This document shows positions 1 to 9,566 of a DNA stretch of 64,000 nucleotides, in pieces; positions within the stretch are counted from its first letter, which is position 1; each line of letters opens with the position of its first letter. Source of the stretch: Pelagibaculum spongiae (GTDB lineage: Bacteria > Pseudomonadota > Gammaproteobacteria > Enterobacterales > Pelagibaculaceae); contig NZ_QDDL01000006.1 in assembly GCF_003097315.1 (NCBI RefSeq), positions 62,001 through 126,000 on the forward strand. Direction: 5' to 3'. The notes under the pieces are model-generated. The model was not told the origin of the DNA and ran no database searches. It was given only the letters and a program-made list of their open reading frames with translations. The position numbers were made by a program, and so were the translations under genes.

Positions 1-413
1 ATAATCAGCCGATGTTGTTGGTCGAGTAACAGCGCTGCAAACACTTCATGCTTTTTATGACGTAACTTGGCAAAGAGAAAGTCTTTTACCGCTTGTGGAT
101 TCTCTAAAACGGTATCTTTGGTTAGCTGATCTGCTAGATGCCGCCGCGCCATTTCCATTACAGCTTGAAGCTGTGCATATTTTGCTGGCCCAAGGCCTGG
201 CATGTCACAAAACGTCGTTTGATCGGCTTCTAATAAACCGCGCAATCCATCGAAATGATTAATTAACTGCTGTGCCATTTCGACTGCTGAAACGCCAGGT
301 CGGCCGATCCGTAAAAAAATCGCCACCAATTCAGAATCAGAGAGACTAGAAGGACCTTGATGCAGTAATTTTTCACGAGGTCGCTGTTGGTCAGGCCATT
401 GCTTAATACTCAT
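1..413 (-). CDS. radC: RadC family protein, N-terminal part (cut by window edge)
   Basis: The minus-strand reading frame begins with ATG at 413 ([17 protein letters not shown]) and is still open at base 1, giving 137 residues. It matches the N-terminal helix-hairpin-helix region of RadC, including the segment [17 protein letters not shown] and the helix-hairpin-helix-like stretch [20 protein letters not shown]. The C-terminal JAMM/MPN metalloprotease-like domain lies outside the window. RadC is widely conserved; its role in DNA repair is disputed. It is divergent from coaBC, the arrangement found in many gammaproteobacteria, which supports the call. Confidence 0.9.
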   Translation of the reverse strand, partial: MSIKQWPDQQRPREKLLHQGPSSLSDSELVAIFLRIGRPGVSAVEMAQQLINHFDGLRGLLEADQTTFCDMPGLGPAKYAQLQAVMEMARRHLADQLTKDTVLENPQAVKDFLFAKLRHKKHEVFAALLLDQQHRLI

Positions 414-670
414 TAATAATCAACTAGCCTGAAATGGGCTTTATATAGACAAAAACAATAGTTGGAGGTGGTTTTTTTTATAAAAATCGGCATCTTGGTG
501 AAGCAGTTCTCTGATTAACGGCTGATTAAATTGTAGATTGGTCTAGTGAACTTGGCCGTTTCTGTCGTCGTAGTTTCAGAATGCGTCACAAGTGTGCAAA
601 ATAGCTGGCAGATTTCTGATCGCCTTGCGATCTGGGCCCGATCTAGAAAAGGCGAGGTTAAGCGAAAGTT

Positions 671-1891
671 ATGAAACTTGAAGGTAAAAAAATTCTTCTG
701 GGCATTACCGGTGGAATTGCTGCATACAAATGCCCTGATCTGGTACGCAAATTAAAGCAAGCCGGTGCGCAAGTGCGGGTGGTTTTAACTCCAGCTGCCG
801 GTGAATTTGTTAGTGAAATGAGCCTGCAAGCGGTCAGTGCTTACCCAGTGGCCAATTCTTTATTTGACCCGGCAGCTGAATTGGCGATGGGACATATTGA
901 GCTGGCGCGTTGGGCAGATCTGGTGTTGATTGCACCAACAACGGCTGATTTTATCGCCAGAATGGCGGCAGGCATGGGTAACGATTTATTGTCTACCCTG
1001 TGCTTGGCGACCACGGCACCCATTGCAATTGCACCGGCAATGAACGTTGAGATGTGGAATCACCCGGCAACCCAACAAAACCTGACAACGCTAAAAGATC
1101 GAGCGGTATTTCAGTTTGGGCCAGCACAAGGTGATCAGGCTTGCGGTGAAATTGGTTTTGGCCGAATGCTTGAACCACTAGAGTTGGTAGATGCTTGTAG
1201 CGAAGTATTTTCTAAACGTGAAGTTGCACAAGTTCTGGCAGGTAAAAAGCTGTTAATTACAGCAGGTCCAACTCGCGAAGAGCTAGATCCTGTGCGCTAC
1301 ATCACCAACCATAGCTCGGGGAAAATGGGTTATGCGCTGGCTGAAATGGCAATGGCTGCGGGTGCTCAAGTAACGCTGGTTTCTGGGCCGGTGAATATCT
1401 CTGCACCAAAAGGTGTCGAGCTAGTGCGAGTCGGTAGCGCGTTGGATATGCATCAGGCAGTATTATCTCGCGCACAATCGCAAGATATATTTGTTGCTGC
1501 AGCGGCAGTTGCAGATTATCGACCTGCTAGTCGGGTCGACCAAAAGATTAAGAAAACTGGCGACAATGATGACATGGTGATCGAGCTGGTTCGCAACCCA
1601 GATATTTTGGCTGACGTTGCTGCTTTAGCGAACAAGCCGTTTTGTGTTGGTTTTGCCGCAGAAACCCGCGATCTGGAACACTATGCGCGTGGCAAGCTGA
1701 AACGTAAAAAGCTCGATATGATTTGCGCCAATCTGGTATCGATACCCGGGCAAGGATTCAATGTAGATACCAACGCATTAGATGTCTTCTGGAAGGACGG
1801 CGGTAAAAGTCTTTCTTTGGCAAGTAAACAACAATTAGCTGTGCTGTTGGTTGAGTTAATCGCCGAACGTATGGCGGTTGCCAGACAATAA
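671..1891 (+). CDS. coaBC: Bifunctional phosphopantothenoylcysteine decarboxylase/phosphopantothenate-cysteine ligase
   Basis: This 406-residue cytosolic enzyme carries out two consecutive steps of coenzyme A synthesis: CTP-dependent joining of 4'-phosphopantothenate to cysteine (CoaB half), then FMN-dependent decarboxylation to 4'-phosphopantetheine (CoaC half). The N-terminal flavoprotein half shows [10 protein letters not shown] at about residue 11, the catalytic-His region [12 protein letters not shown] near residue 73, and the PXMNXXMW-type motif [11 protein letters not shown] near 122. The C-terminal half starts near 190 with [18 protein letters not shown] and contains NHSSGKMG and the KIKK nucleotide-binding motif near 296. 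Length is normal for the fused family. It is followed immediately by dut, and divergent radC lies upstream. The start ATG follows a purine-rich stretch (AGCGAAAGTT). Confidence 0.97.
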   Translation: MKLEGKKILLGITGGIAAYKCPDLVRKLKQAGAQVRVVLTPAAGEFVSEMSLQAVSAYPVANSLFDPAAELAMGHIELARWADLVLIAPTTADFIARMAAGMGNDLLSTLCLATTAPIAIAPAMNVEMWNHPATQQNLTTLKDRAVFQFGPAQGDQACGEIGFGRMLEPLELVDACSEVFSKREVAQVLAGKKLLITAGPTREELDPVRYITNHSSGKMGYALAEMAMAAGAQVTLVSGPVNISAPKGVELVRVGSALDMHQAVLSRAQSQDIFVAAAAVADYRPASRVDQKIKKTGDNDDMVIELVRNPDILADVAALANKPFCVGFAAETRDLEHYARGKLKRKKLDMICANLVSIPGQGFNVDTNALDVFWKDGGKSLSLASKQQLAVLLVELIAERMAVARQ

Positions 1892-1916
1892 AGTTAACCC
1901 AAAAGTGGATACTCAA

Positions 1917-2378
1917 GTGAGCAAGCAAACCTTACAAGTAAAAATTCTTGATCCCCGGTTGGGTAATGAAATTCCCATGCCGCAATATGCAACAGAAGGC
2001 TCTGCAGGATTAGACCTTAGAGCCTGTGTTGAATATGCAACTGAAATTAAGCCGGGTGAAACTCAGCTGATTCCAACGGGAATGGCGATATATATCGAAG
2101 ACGCTAATCTGGCGGGAATGATTTTACCTCGCTCAGGATTAGGCCATAAGCACGGCATCGTTCTGGGTAACTTGGTCGGATTAATCGATTCAGATTATCA
2201 AGGTCAATTAATGGTGTCTTGTTGGAATCGTGGTGATAAGCCATTCACTATTTTGCCCGGTGAACGCTTGGCGCAATATGTTTTAGTGCCGGTATTGCAG
2301 GCTGAATTTCAGATTGTTGAAGAATTTGAACAGACCGATCGTGGTGAAGGTGGCTTTGGTCATTCTGGTCGACACTAA
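1917..2378 (+). CDS. dut: Deoxyuridine 5'-triphosphate nucleotidohydrolase
   Basis: The trimeric dUTPase hydrolyses dUTP to dUMP and pyrophosphate, keeping uracil out of DNA and supplying thymidylate synthesis. All five family motifs are visible: [38 protein letters not shown], and the C-terminal Gly-rich arm [10 protein letters not shown]. The start is uncertain. The frame is open from a TTG at 1878 that would overlap coaBC, but the conserved homology begins after GTG 1917 ([16 protein letters not shown]). That gives 153 residues, close to the 151 of E. coli Dut, so GTG 1917 is preferred although no strong ribosome binding site precedes it. The gene is almost certainly co-transcribed with coaBC. 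Confidence 0.95.
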   Translation: MSKQTLQVKILDPRLGNEIPMPQYATEGSAGLDLRACVEYATEIKPGETQLIPTGMAIYIEDANLAGMILPRSGLGHKHGIVLGNLVGLIDSDYQGQLMVSCWNRGDKPFTILPGERLAQYVLVPVLQAEFQIVEEFEQTDRGEGGFGHSGRH

Positions 2379-2619
2379 ATCGCGCTATAAGTCTGTAGGT
2401 GAGTCGTTTGGCTGGTTAATCACCCGGCAAGCGGCTTTAATCATTTTTACCACACCGCCGATTCTTTAACCTGACTGACCCGTTTGAGCAGGATGCTCCA
2501 AATAAATCAGTAAACTGGTTAATGTAAATGGCTATTTAAGCGCTTGTTGATTATCTGCTGATGGCCGTCAGCAACGTTGTTAGTCATTAATAAGCACTAT
2601 TTTTGATCAGTATTAATCG

Positions 2620-2638
2620 CTATACCGAACAGGTATAG
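2620..2638 (+). promoter_or_regulatory. Short hairpin just upstream of the algC ribosome binding site
   Basis: CTATACC and GGTATAG form a perfect 7-bp stem around the loop GAACA. The stem ends about 11 nt before the GGAG ribosome binding site of algC. There is no T-run, so it is not an intrinsic terminator. A role in translation or transcript stability is only a possibility. Confidence 0.35.
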
Positions 2639-2660
2639 ATAGATGCGATGGAGAAAAAGG

Positions 2661-5222
2661 ATGAAGGTGTTCGGACGTAATCTTTTCACAAGGAAGGAAA
2701 CCTCCAAAGTACCTGATAACAAGGAGCCACGTATCGAGCGAAGTATGCGGTTTAGCAGCATGCTATGGCGAGGAGCCGGTCTGGTCGCGTTATCTTTGAT
2801 GGTGGTGTTAGCCTGGCATGGTTGGAGCGCCTTAGTCGTTCCCGCTGAAACAAAGCAATTTGAAAAGGCACAGCAGCAATCCACTGTTTTGGCCAGCGCA
2901 TTGGCCGGCCGTTTGCAGCTCTGGCAATCTCAGCTCGATCAATCAGCGGCCAATCCTTATTTAGCGGTTTTGCTACAAGGAAAAGATCCGAGTTCAATTG
3001 CTCGTATGGAAAGTGAGCTTTCTGCGCGTCAACCTTGGTCGATTGATGCCCGTTTATTGCCAACCAATTTGATTGATCCAGATCTTGAAGCTGGCCTAAC
3101 TTATTCGGTGCTGGAAATGCTACGGCATGCTGAACGTGGCGAGATGACAGTTGAAGCCATCAACTGGAAGGATCGACAAGCTCGAATCAATATGGCATCG
3201 CCAATCCGTGATGCTAAAGACCGTGTTAATGGCGTATTACTAGCCAGCTATGACAAGCGTTTTGTTAAGTCGATTACTAAAGGCCTAGAATCAGAAGGTT
3301 TCTTTGTTGAGCTGCACCAGCAATTCAATCAAGGCTCATCACAGCTGTTAGCGCGTTTCGGTGCACCATCACTTCGTTCGGGTTCACAGCTTGCTAGCGC
3401 CAATATTCAGGGTACGTCTTGGCAGTTACGAGTATGGGCAGGACAGCCCAGTGAAAATTGGATGGAAATGATTCAACTCTGGCCGTTTTCTGTAGTATTT
3501 CTAACCATGTGGCTAGGCGTTTTACTGGTCTCCAGACGACAGCAAAAACTGCTCAATGAAGATGCTCATTTATTAATTGAAGTGGTCCAGCGCTACGACA
3601 CCAAACGACTCGGTAATTTTGCATTACCACAATTTAAAGATGTGGCTGAAGTTCTGATCGGCCCACGAGCGTCCCATAGCAAAGACCCGCTAGTGCCGAT
3701 GAAAACTGCTGCAGTTGCTAGCAAACCGAGCACAACTGAAGCATTGCAACCAAATACCGGTGTTGAAGTAACTGAGTTAGGTAGTGGCTCAAATAATGGC
3801 TTAGATAAAGGTTTGATTAATTTTGACTCTAAACCTGAACCCAAAGTAGAGCCAATCAGTAATGAGATCTTCTTTGATAGTGAAATTAGAGGCGTAGTCG
3901 ATCAGCAAATTACCGATGAGTTAGCTTTTTCACTAGGTCGAGCAATTGCCAGTGAAGCCTGGGAAAGGGGTGAGCGTTCGATTGTCGTTGGACGGGATGG
4001 CCGTAACTCAGGTGTGCAACTGATCCAGCATTTAATTCGAGGCTTGGTTGATAGCGGTATGGATGTAGTCGATTTAGACCAAGTACCTACGCCAGTGGTT
4101 TATTTCGGCATGGAGCATTTAAAAATTGCTTCATCGGTGGTGGTGACAGGAAGTCATCATGCTTTCAATGAAAATGGTTTCAGAGTTATTTTGGCCGGTG
4201 AGCCGCTATTGGGTGATGGGCTAACATCACTTAAAACGCGCATTGAACAAAATAATTTTAATCAGGGCAAAGGCAGTTTCCGCCAAGAATCTTTAGAAGC
4301 CGATTATATGGACCGGATTCTGTCAGATGTGGTGGTTGCTCGACCGATCAAAGTGGCAGTGGATTGCGGCAATGGTGTTGCCGGTACTTTGTTACCAGAG
4401 TTGTTACGTCAGCTAGGTTGTGAAGTCGAACCGCTTTATTGCGATGTTGATGGCAACTTCCCCAATCACCAGCCAGACCCTGCCAATGCCGATAATCTAA
4501 AAGATTTGATCGCCCATGTGAAAAAGCACGACTGTGAGCTGGGTATTGCTCTGGATGGCGATGGTGATCGTTTAGGCGTGGTTAGCAGTGATGGTTCAGT
4601 TGTTTGGGGCGACCAGCTATTAATGCTGTTTGCTGAAGATATGCTAGAGCGTAATCCGGGTGCTGATGTGGTATTCGACGTCGCTTGTAGTAAATTTTTA
4701 CGCCAATGTATTTTGCGTAATGGCGGCCGGCCATTGATGAACCGTTGTGGTCATCTACACATTCAATCTCGCATGAAAGAAAGCGGCGCCTTACTTGCCG
4801 GTGAGTTGTCCGGGCACATTTTCTTCAAAGAGCGCTGGTATGGCTTTGATGATGGTTTATATGCCGCAGCGCGTTTGTTAGAAGTGATTGCACAAAAACC
4901 AGGCAGTGCAGATCAAATATTCTCTCGGTTACCTCACGGTGTGGTTTCTCCGAAAATCACCATGACCGCTTCAGATAATGGCAAGCATCAACTGGTGCAA
5001 AAGCTGGCGGCTGAAGGCAATTTCCCCGATGGTGAAAAAATTACTTTAGATGGTTTGCGAGTTGAATTTGAGCAAGGTTGGGGCATGGTGCGGGCTTCTG
5101 CAATCAGCCCTGCATTGGTAATGCGCTTTGAGGCAGATACCGAGCAAGAACTGCAAAAGATCCAGAATCTTTTTAAAGGTGAGATTTCCCGGCTCGAGCC
5201 GAATATAATGCCCAGCTTCTGA
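2661..5222 (+). CDS. algC: AlgC-type phosphomannomutase/phosphoglucomutase with N-terminal membrane and periplasmic region
   Basis: Family members interconvert 6-phospho and 1-phospho hexoses for LPS and exopolysaccharide synthesis. The start is placed at ATG 2661, since GGAG at 2650-2653 lies 7 nt upstream; an in-frame ATG at 2643 has no such site. The product is 853 residues. The first roughly 430 residues contain two hydrophobic segments (about 35-55 and 270-290) flanking a probable periplasmic sensor-like domain, then a low-complexity linker. The mutase part follows. It keeps the phosphoserine (TGSH), the Mg loop DGDGDR and the sugar-binding segment GELSGHIFFKERW. Several usually invariant residues differ: SHHAFN replaces SHNPPD, DSEIRG replaces AYDIRG, and the phosphate loop reads RASAISP rather than RASNTTP. 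The position dut-algC-argB matches Pseudomonas, so orthology is likely, but catalytic competence is in doubt. Confidence 0.88.
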   Translation: MKVFGRNLFTRKETSKVPDNKEPRIERSMRFSSMLWRGAGLVALSLMVVLAWHGWSALVVPAETKQFEKAQQQSTVLASALAGRLQLWQSQLDQSAANPYLAVLLQGKDPSSIARMESELSARQPWSIDARLLPTNLIDPDLEAGLTYSVLEMLRHAERGEMTVEAINWKDRQARINMASPIRDAKDRVNGVLLASYDKRFVKSITKGLESEGFFVELHQQFNQGSSQLLARFGAPSLRSGSQLASANIQGTSWQLRVWAGQPSENWMEMIQLWPFSVVFLTMWLGVLLVSRRQQKLLNEDAHLLIEVVQRYDTKRLGNFALPQFKDVAEVLIGPRASHSKDPLVPMKTAAVASKPSTTEALQPNTGVEVTELGSGSNNGLDKGLINFDSKPEPKVEPISNEIFFDSEIRGVVDQQITDELAFSLGRAIASEAWERGERSIVVGRDGRNSGVQLIQHLIRGLVDSGMDVVDLDQVPTPVVYFGMEHLKIASSVVVTGSHHAFNENGFRVILAGEPLLGDGLTSLKTRIEQNNFNQGKGSFRQESLEADYMDRILSDVVVARPIKVAVDCGNGVAGTLLPELLRQLGCEVEPLYCDVDGNFPNHQPDPANADNLKDLIAHVKKHDCELGIALDGDGDRLGVVSSDGSVVWGDQLLMLFAEDMLERNPGADVVFDVACSKFLRQCILRNGGRPLMNRCGHLHIQSRMKESGALLAGELSGHIFFKERWYGFDDGLYAAARLLEVIAQKPGSADQIFSRLPHGVVSPKITMTASDNGKHQLVQKLAAEGNFPDGEKITLDGLRVEFEQGWGMVRASAISPALVMRFEADTEQELQKIQNLFKGEISRLEPNIMPSF

Positions 5223-5228
5223 TTCTAA

Positions 5229-6182
<954 letters not shown>

Positions 6183-6189
6183 GGACAGG

Positions 6190-6798
6190 ATGAGCTCAGG
6201 CAGTACAGGTAATAATAGAAAGGAGCAAATTCTTCAGGCTTTGGCGCATATGCTGGAAAAAAACAGCAAAGCCAAAATCACTACTGCAGCTTTAGCAAAA
6301 GAAGTAGGGGTATCTGAAGCGGCACTTTATCGGCATTTTCCGAGCAAAGCTCGAATGTTCGAAGGTTTGATCGATTATGTTGAGCAGACCATATTTGAGC
6401 GAATTGGCCGAATTGTTGAGCAAGAAAAAGCATGCCGAATTCGCACTTACCAGCTGTTAACACTGGTGTTGGGTTTTGCAGGAAAAAACCCAGGCTTGTG
6501 TCGCATTCTTACGGGTTCAGCCCTTCAGGGTGAGAACGAGCGATTGCACCAGCGGGTGGTCAAGTTCTATGAGCGGCTAGAAACTCAACTTAAGCAGATT
6601 TTGCGAGAAGCCGAGCTTCGGGAACAATTGCAGGCAGTCATGCCAGTAACTGAGGCGGCTGCTTTGTTGTTAGCGGTGGTTGAAGGACGACTGCAGCAAT
6701 ATGTTCGTAGTGACTTCGAGCGCAAGCCATTAGATAACTGGGATCTTCAAGCAGAATTTTTAATTGGCCCACTGTTAATCAGTAGCGAGAAAAGCTAG
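6190..6798 (+). CDS. slmA: Nucleoid occlusion factor SlmA (TetR family)
   Basis: SlmA binds specific chromosomal sites and blocks FtsZ ring assembly over unsegregated DNA. The 202-residue protein has a TetR-type helix-turn-helix at about residues 25-58, with the signature ITTAALAKEVGVSEAALYRH, then the SlmA-typical NPGLCRILTGSALQGENERLHQR and a C-terminal LLAVVEGRLQQYVRSDF segment. All of these align closely with E. coli SlmA from memory. GAGGACAGG provides a good ribosome binding site just before ATG 6190. The short gap after argB suggests translational coupling, and an intrinsic terminator follows at 6870. Confidence 0.96.
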   Translation: MSSGSTGNNRKEQILQALAHMLEKNSKAKITTAALAKEVGVSEAALYRHFPSKARMFEGLIDYVEQTIFERIGRIVEQEKACRIRTYQLLTLVLGFAGKNPGLCRILTGSALQGENERLHQRVVKFYERLETQLKQILREAELREQLQAVMPVTEAAALLLAVVEGRLQQYVRSDFERKPLDNWDLQAEFLIGPLLISSEKS

Positions 6799-6869
6799 TC
6801 GGCAGTGAAAAAAAACTAACTGTCAGTAATTTGAAATCTGCCGAAGCTAACTTATTAATACAACGAAAT

Positions 6870-6913
6870 AAAAGCCTCTGTTTTGTTTTTATAAAGCAGG
6901 GGCTTTTATTTTT
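6870..6913 (+). terminator. Intrinsic terminator after slmA
   Basis: AAAAGCCTCTG and CAGGGGCTTTT form an 11-bp stem with one G-T pair, followed by ATTTTTG. It probably ends the coaBC-dut-algC-argB-slmA transcript. Confidence 0.8.
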
Positions 6914-7286
6914 GATTTTAAGGAGCATTAAGAAAATAAAGCGTCATTTTTTTGACGCCTAAAGCTTCAATTCAGAAACAAAAAAGAAGGAGATAAAATA
7001 TCACTTTAATTTCTAATATCAGATGTTCCCGAAAATAGCAAGTGCGCCTCAATGCAGGTGATGACAAGTTTTTTTATCAAAATAATTTTTCCATCCAGTT
7101 GATTTTGTTCGGTTAATTTTTAATGTTTTTAAATATATAAAACTAAGCAAAAAGTCCATGGTTATATTAATGAAATTCCAACTTTCATCAATTGATACTT
7201 TATTGCAGCAAAATTGATTTTAGTCAGCATAATAGCTGAATCATCAGGATATAAAGTCAGCGCGCATTCCTGGAGATTTAAACTAA
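6914..7286. other. AT-rich intergenic region upstream of the porin
   Basis: This region has no credible ORF. It contains a small hairpin, GCGTCA/TGACGC (6941-6958) around a T-only loop, and then a long AT-rich leader expected to carry the porin promoter. I could not assign -35/-10 boxes with confidence. GGAG sits just before the porin ATG. Confidence 0.4.
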
Positions 7287-8435
7287 ATGAAAACTAAACA
7301 AGTATTCCCTATTGCTGCTGTTGCACTGGCAGTAGCGATGGCAGCACCTACCGTTTCAGCTGAAGCACAAGCTTATCTGTCACTGCGTCCTACTATCGAA
7401 TCAGACGTTGTTAAAGGTGGCGATCGTGAAACTAAAGTAGACGATTACTACTCGCGTTTTGGCCTGAAAGGTTCTGAAGAATTTGGCGATTTAACTGTTG
7501 GTGCTCTGGGTGAGTGGAACGCTAATGGCGATCTGGGTACTACCCGTTACAGCTACGGCTGGATCCAAGGCTCATTTGGCAAAATCAAGATTGGTAAAAC
7601 TGACGATGTAATGGTCGGTAACGTATCTGGTATGACTGAGCTGGGCTGGACTGACAACGCATCTTTCGCGCGTTTCTCTCTGGACGGCCACGTTGGTAGC
7701 GGCTTTAAAGATGACAACATCCGTTATACCTATACTGCAGATATGTTCCAAGCTGACGTATCTTACCGCCGTCCAGACAGTGACATCACTGAAACTAACT
7801 TGGGTGGTCAGGTTTACCTAGGTGACTTTACTATTGGTGCAGCATATAAACTGACTAATGGTAAAGCTGGAAAAGCTGCGACTACAAAAAATGAAAACGT
7901 TCGAGTAGAAGTTCGCCACTTTGATGCAAATGGTAAGCCACTAGACGTAAATGGTGACATCATTACTGATCCTGCGTTAGTAGCAACTACACAAGCTTTT
8001 GTTGAAAAAGAGATGGAGGTCGTTGTTCCTGTAGCAGCAACTGCAACGAATAAAGATTATCAGTCAGCAACTTTTGCTATTGGTGCGACTTATGCTTCGG
8101 GTCCTTTAACTTTGGCTGGTACTTATCACAGCGTTGAAGTTGAAAAAGACGTTAAAGCAGTAAATAACAAAGATTCATCAGCGATTGAAGTTGCTGCAGC
8201 ATATTCTATCAACGATAAAGTAACGGTTGACGGTATTTACACTAGCTTTGACGACAACACTGTTGATTCTGAATATGGTGTAGGCGTTTCTTACAAGCTG
8301 GCTTCAAACATGCTGATTTTCACCACTTATGAAAATCGTTCTTTTGATGCTGCTGGCACCAAAGACACTAATAAGGCAACTATCGGCTTCAAGTTTGACT
8401 TGAACCTGATGGCTCCTAGCGCAATGAAGCAGTAA
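7287..8435 (+). CDS. Gram-negative porin (outer-membrane beta-barrel)
   Basis: The 382-residue protein begins with a clear Sec signal peptide: MKTKQ, a hydrophobic Ala/Val stretch, and an AxA-type cleavage site near residue 25 (VSA-EAQ). The mature part has the alternating strands of a general trimeric porin: YYSRFGLKGSEEFGDLTVGA, GWIQGSFGKIKIGKTDDVM (the L3/strand region common to Porin_4-type porins), and the late strands VGVSYKLASNMLIFTTYENR and ATIGFKFDLN. It likely forms a diffusion pore for small solutes; selectivity cannot be told. Two points are odd. There is a long hydrophilic segment at about 190-255. The sequence also does not end in an aromatic residue as most outer-membrane barrels do: after FKFDLN it runs on with LMAPSAMKQ. 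It is monocistronic with its own terminator. Confidence 0.88.
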   Translation: MKTKQVFPIAAVALAVAMAAPTVSAEAQAYLSLRPTIESDVVKGGDRETKVDDYYSRFGLKGSEEFGDLTVGALGEWNANGDLGTTRYSYGWIQGSFGKIKIGKTDDVMVGNVSGMTELGWTDNASFARFSLDGHVGSGFKDDNIRYTYTADMFQADVSYRRPDSDITETNLGGQVYLGDFTIGAAYKLTNGKAGKAATTKNENVRVEVRHFDANGKPLDVNGDIITDPALVATTQAFVEKEMEVVVPVAATATNKDYQSATFAIGATYASGPLTLAGTYHSVEVEKDVKAVNNKDSSAIEVAAAYSINDKVTVDGIYTSFDDNTVDSEYGVGVSYKLASNMLIFTTYENRSFDAAGTKDTNKATIGFKFDLNLMAPSAMKQ

Positions 8436-8485
8436 TCATTAGATTACAGCAGATTTGCTAAACGTTTCTTCCTAGGAAGGCGTTG

Positions 8486-8517
8486 AAAAAAACCGGTCTT
8501 TTAGGCCGGTTTTTTTA
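8486..8517 (+). terminator. Intrinsic terminator after the porin gene
   Basis: AAAAACCGGTC and GGCCGGTTTTTTT flank a TTTTA loop, giving a GC-rich stem with a T-tract about 50 nt past the porin stop codon. Confidence 0.85.
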
Positions 8518-8535
8518 TGGCCGAATTTCAGCCAT

Positions 8536-8576
8536 AAAAAAACGGATTGTTTTTAACAATCCGTTTTAATTTAAAA
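8536..8576 (-). terminator. Intrinsic terminator of phnN (usable on both strands)
   Basis: AACGGATTG and CAATCCGTT form a 9-bp stem. Read on the minus strand it is followed by TTTTTTTATGG and lies about 30 nt past the phnN stop codon. It separates the convergent porin and phnN transcripts. Confidence 0.8.
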
Positions 8577-8601
8577 AATCAGTTGTTAGGATAATTTAAA
8601 A

Positions 8602-9156
8602 TTATTCCGCTGGAATTTCCAGCACCTGATTAATATATCGAACCAGCTCTTGGCTGGCTTGGCCGATCGAATGGTTATTGTCGATTAGTTTTAATCGTGG
8701 GTGGTTTACCGGCATTTTGGAAGTGTGAATACGGTCTTCAATTGCTAGCTCGTCATCCTTGCCACGCTGTTCTAGTCGTTGGCGTAAAATGTCTGGGTGC
8801 ACGTCGAGCAAAATTGGCCAGATATTAGGGAATATTTTGGCAACTTCAGATAAATATTCACGCGATCCATTAATCATCACATGTTTGCCATCAGCTAATA
8901 GCTGATGAATTTCTTTGGCAAAGCCATACCAATAGCCATGGCTGTTCCAGCTCAGTGCTAATTCACCGGCGGTTTTCATTACTTCAAATTGTTCTACTGA
9001 AACAAATTGGTGGTTTTCCTGATCCTTGGCTTCCCGGGTAATCATACGTTTTGGGAAGCTGAGCTGGGATTCGCCCAGGCTTAATCTGAGATAGCTGATC
9101 AGGCTCTCTTTTCCGGAGCCAGATGCCCCCATTAAATAAAAAAGTTCGCCATGCAT
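8602..9156 (-). CDS. phnN: Ribose 1,5-bisphosphate phosphokinase (PhnN-like)
   Basis: PhnN phosphorylates ribose 1,5-bisphosphate with ATP to form PRPP, the last step of the C-P lyase route, and is a guanylate-kinase-like P-loop kinase. The 184-residue sequence has the P-loop GASGSGKES at residues 10-18, then RMITREAKDQENHQF (family RYITR...ENH motif), LSWNSHGYWYG, the VMINGSREYL motif and ILRQRLEQRG. These match E. coli PhnN along its length as I recall it. No other phn (C-P lyase) gene is visible nearby, so a role as a PRPP bypass or salvage kinase is equally possible. The gene stands alone on the minus strand. Confidence 0.88.
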   Translation of the reverse strand: MHGELFYLMGASGSGKESLISYLRLSLGESQLSFPKRMITREAKDQENHQFVSVEQFEVMKTAGELALSWNSHGYWYGFAKEIHQLLADGKHVMINGSREYLSEVAKIFPNIWPILLDVHPDILRQRLEQRGKDDELAIEDRIHTSKMPVNHPRLKLIDNNHSIGQASQELVRYINQVLEIPAE

Positions 9157-9566
9157 ATTATGTTTATCCTATTTCTTTACTTCTAGCGACGATTAACAAT
9201 TACCACAGGTACTTTCTATACAATTCAATGTGATACAGAGTAATGCCTGCTAGCTGGCTTAAGTTATAATCAGGCGGTTTATTGATAATTAACTTTGCCT
9301 GCCTGATATGTACAAGAGTATCTACGACCACTATTACAACTTGTTTTATCCATTGGTACTAGTGATGCGAATGGAAGAATTCTAGGGATATTCAGCAACT
9401 TCTTTTACTACTTCGATCAAGTTCTTGAACGAATCACAGTAGTCTGAAGCTACAAAAGCCATTTGTGGCCTCGGGTGTGCCGTGGCTTACTTAAGCTACA
9501 ACAAAAAATGATGCGTATCCCGTACCAGTTAAGCAAAGGATGACGCATCATTTCCAGATGTTTCGC
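9157..9566. other. Intergenic region between phnN and gshA
   Basis: There is no convincing gene in this 410-bp stretch. A 25-codon frame (9308-9385, beginning MYKSIYDHYYN) lacks a ribosome binding site. A perfect TATAAT occurs at 9265-9270 without a matching -35 box. No terminator for gshA could be recognised with confidence. Confidence 0.4.

Noticed and set aside
9308-9385. 25-codon frame MYKSIYDHYYNLFYPLV
   Set aside because: No ribosome binding site, no homolog known to me, and too short to support.
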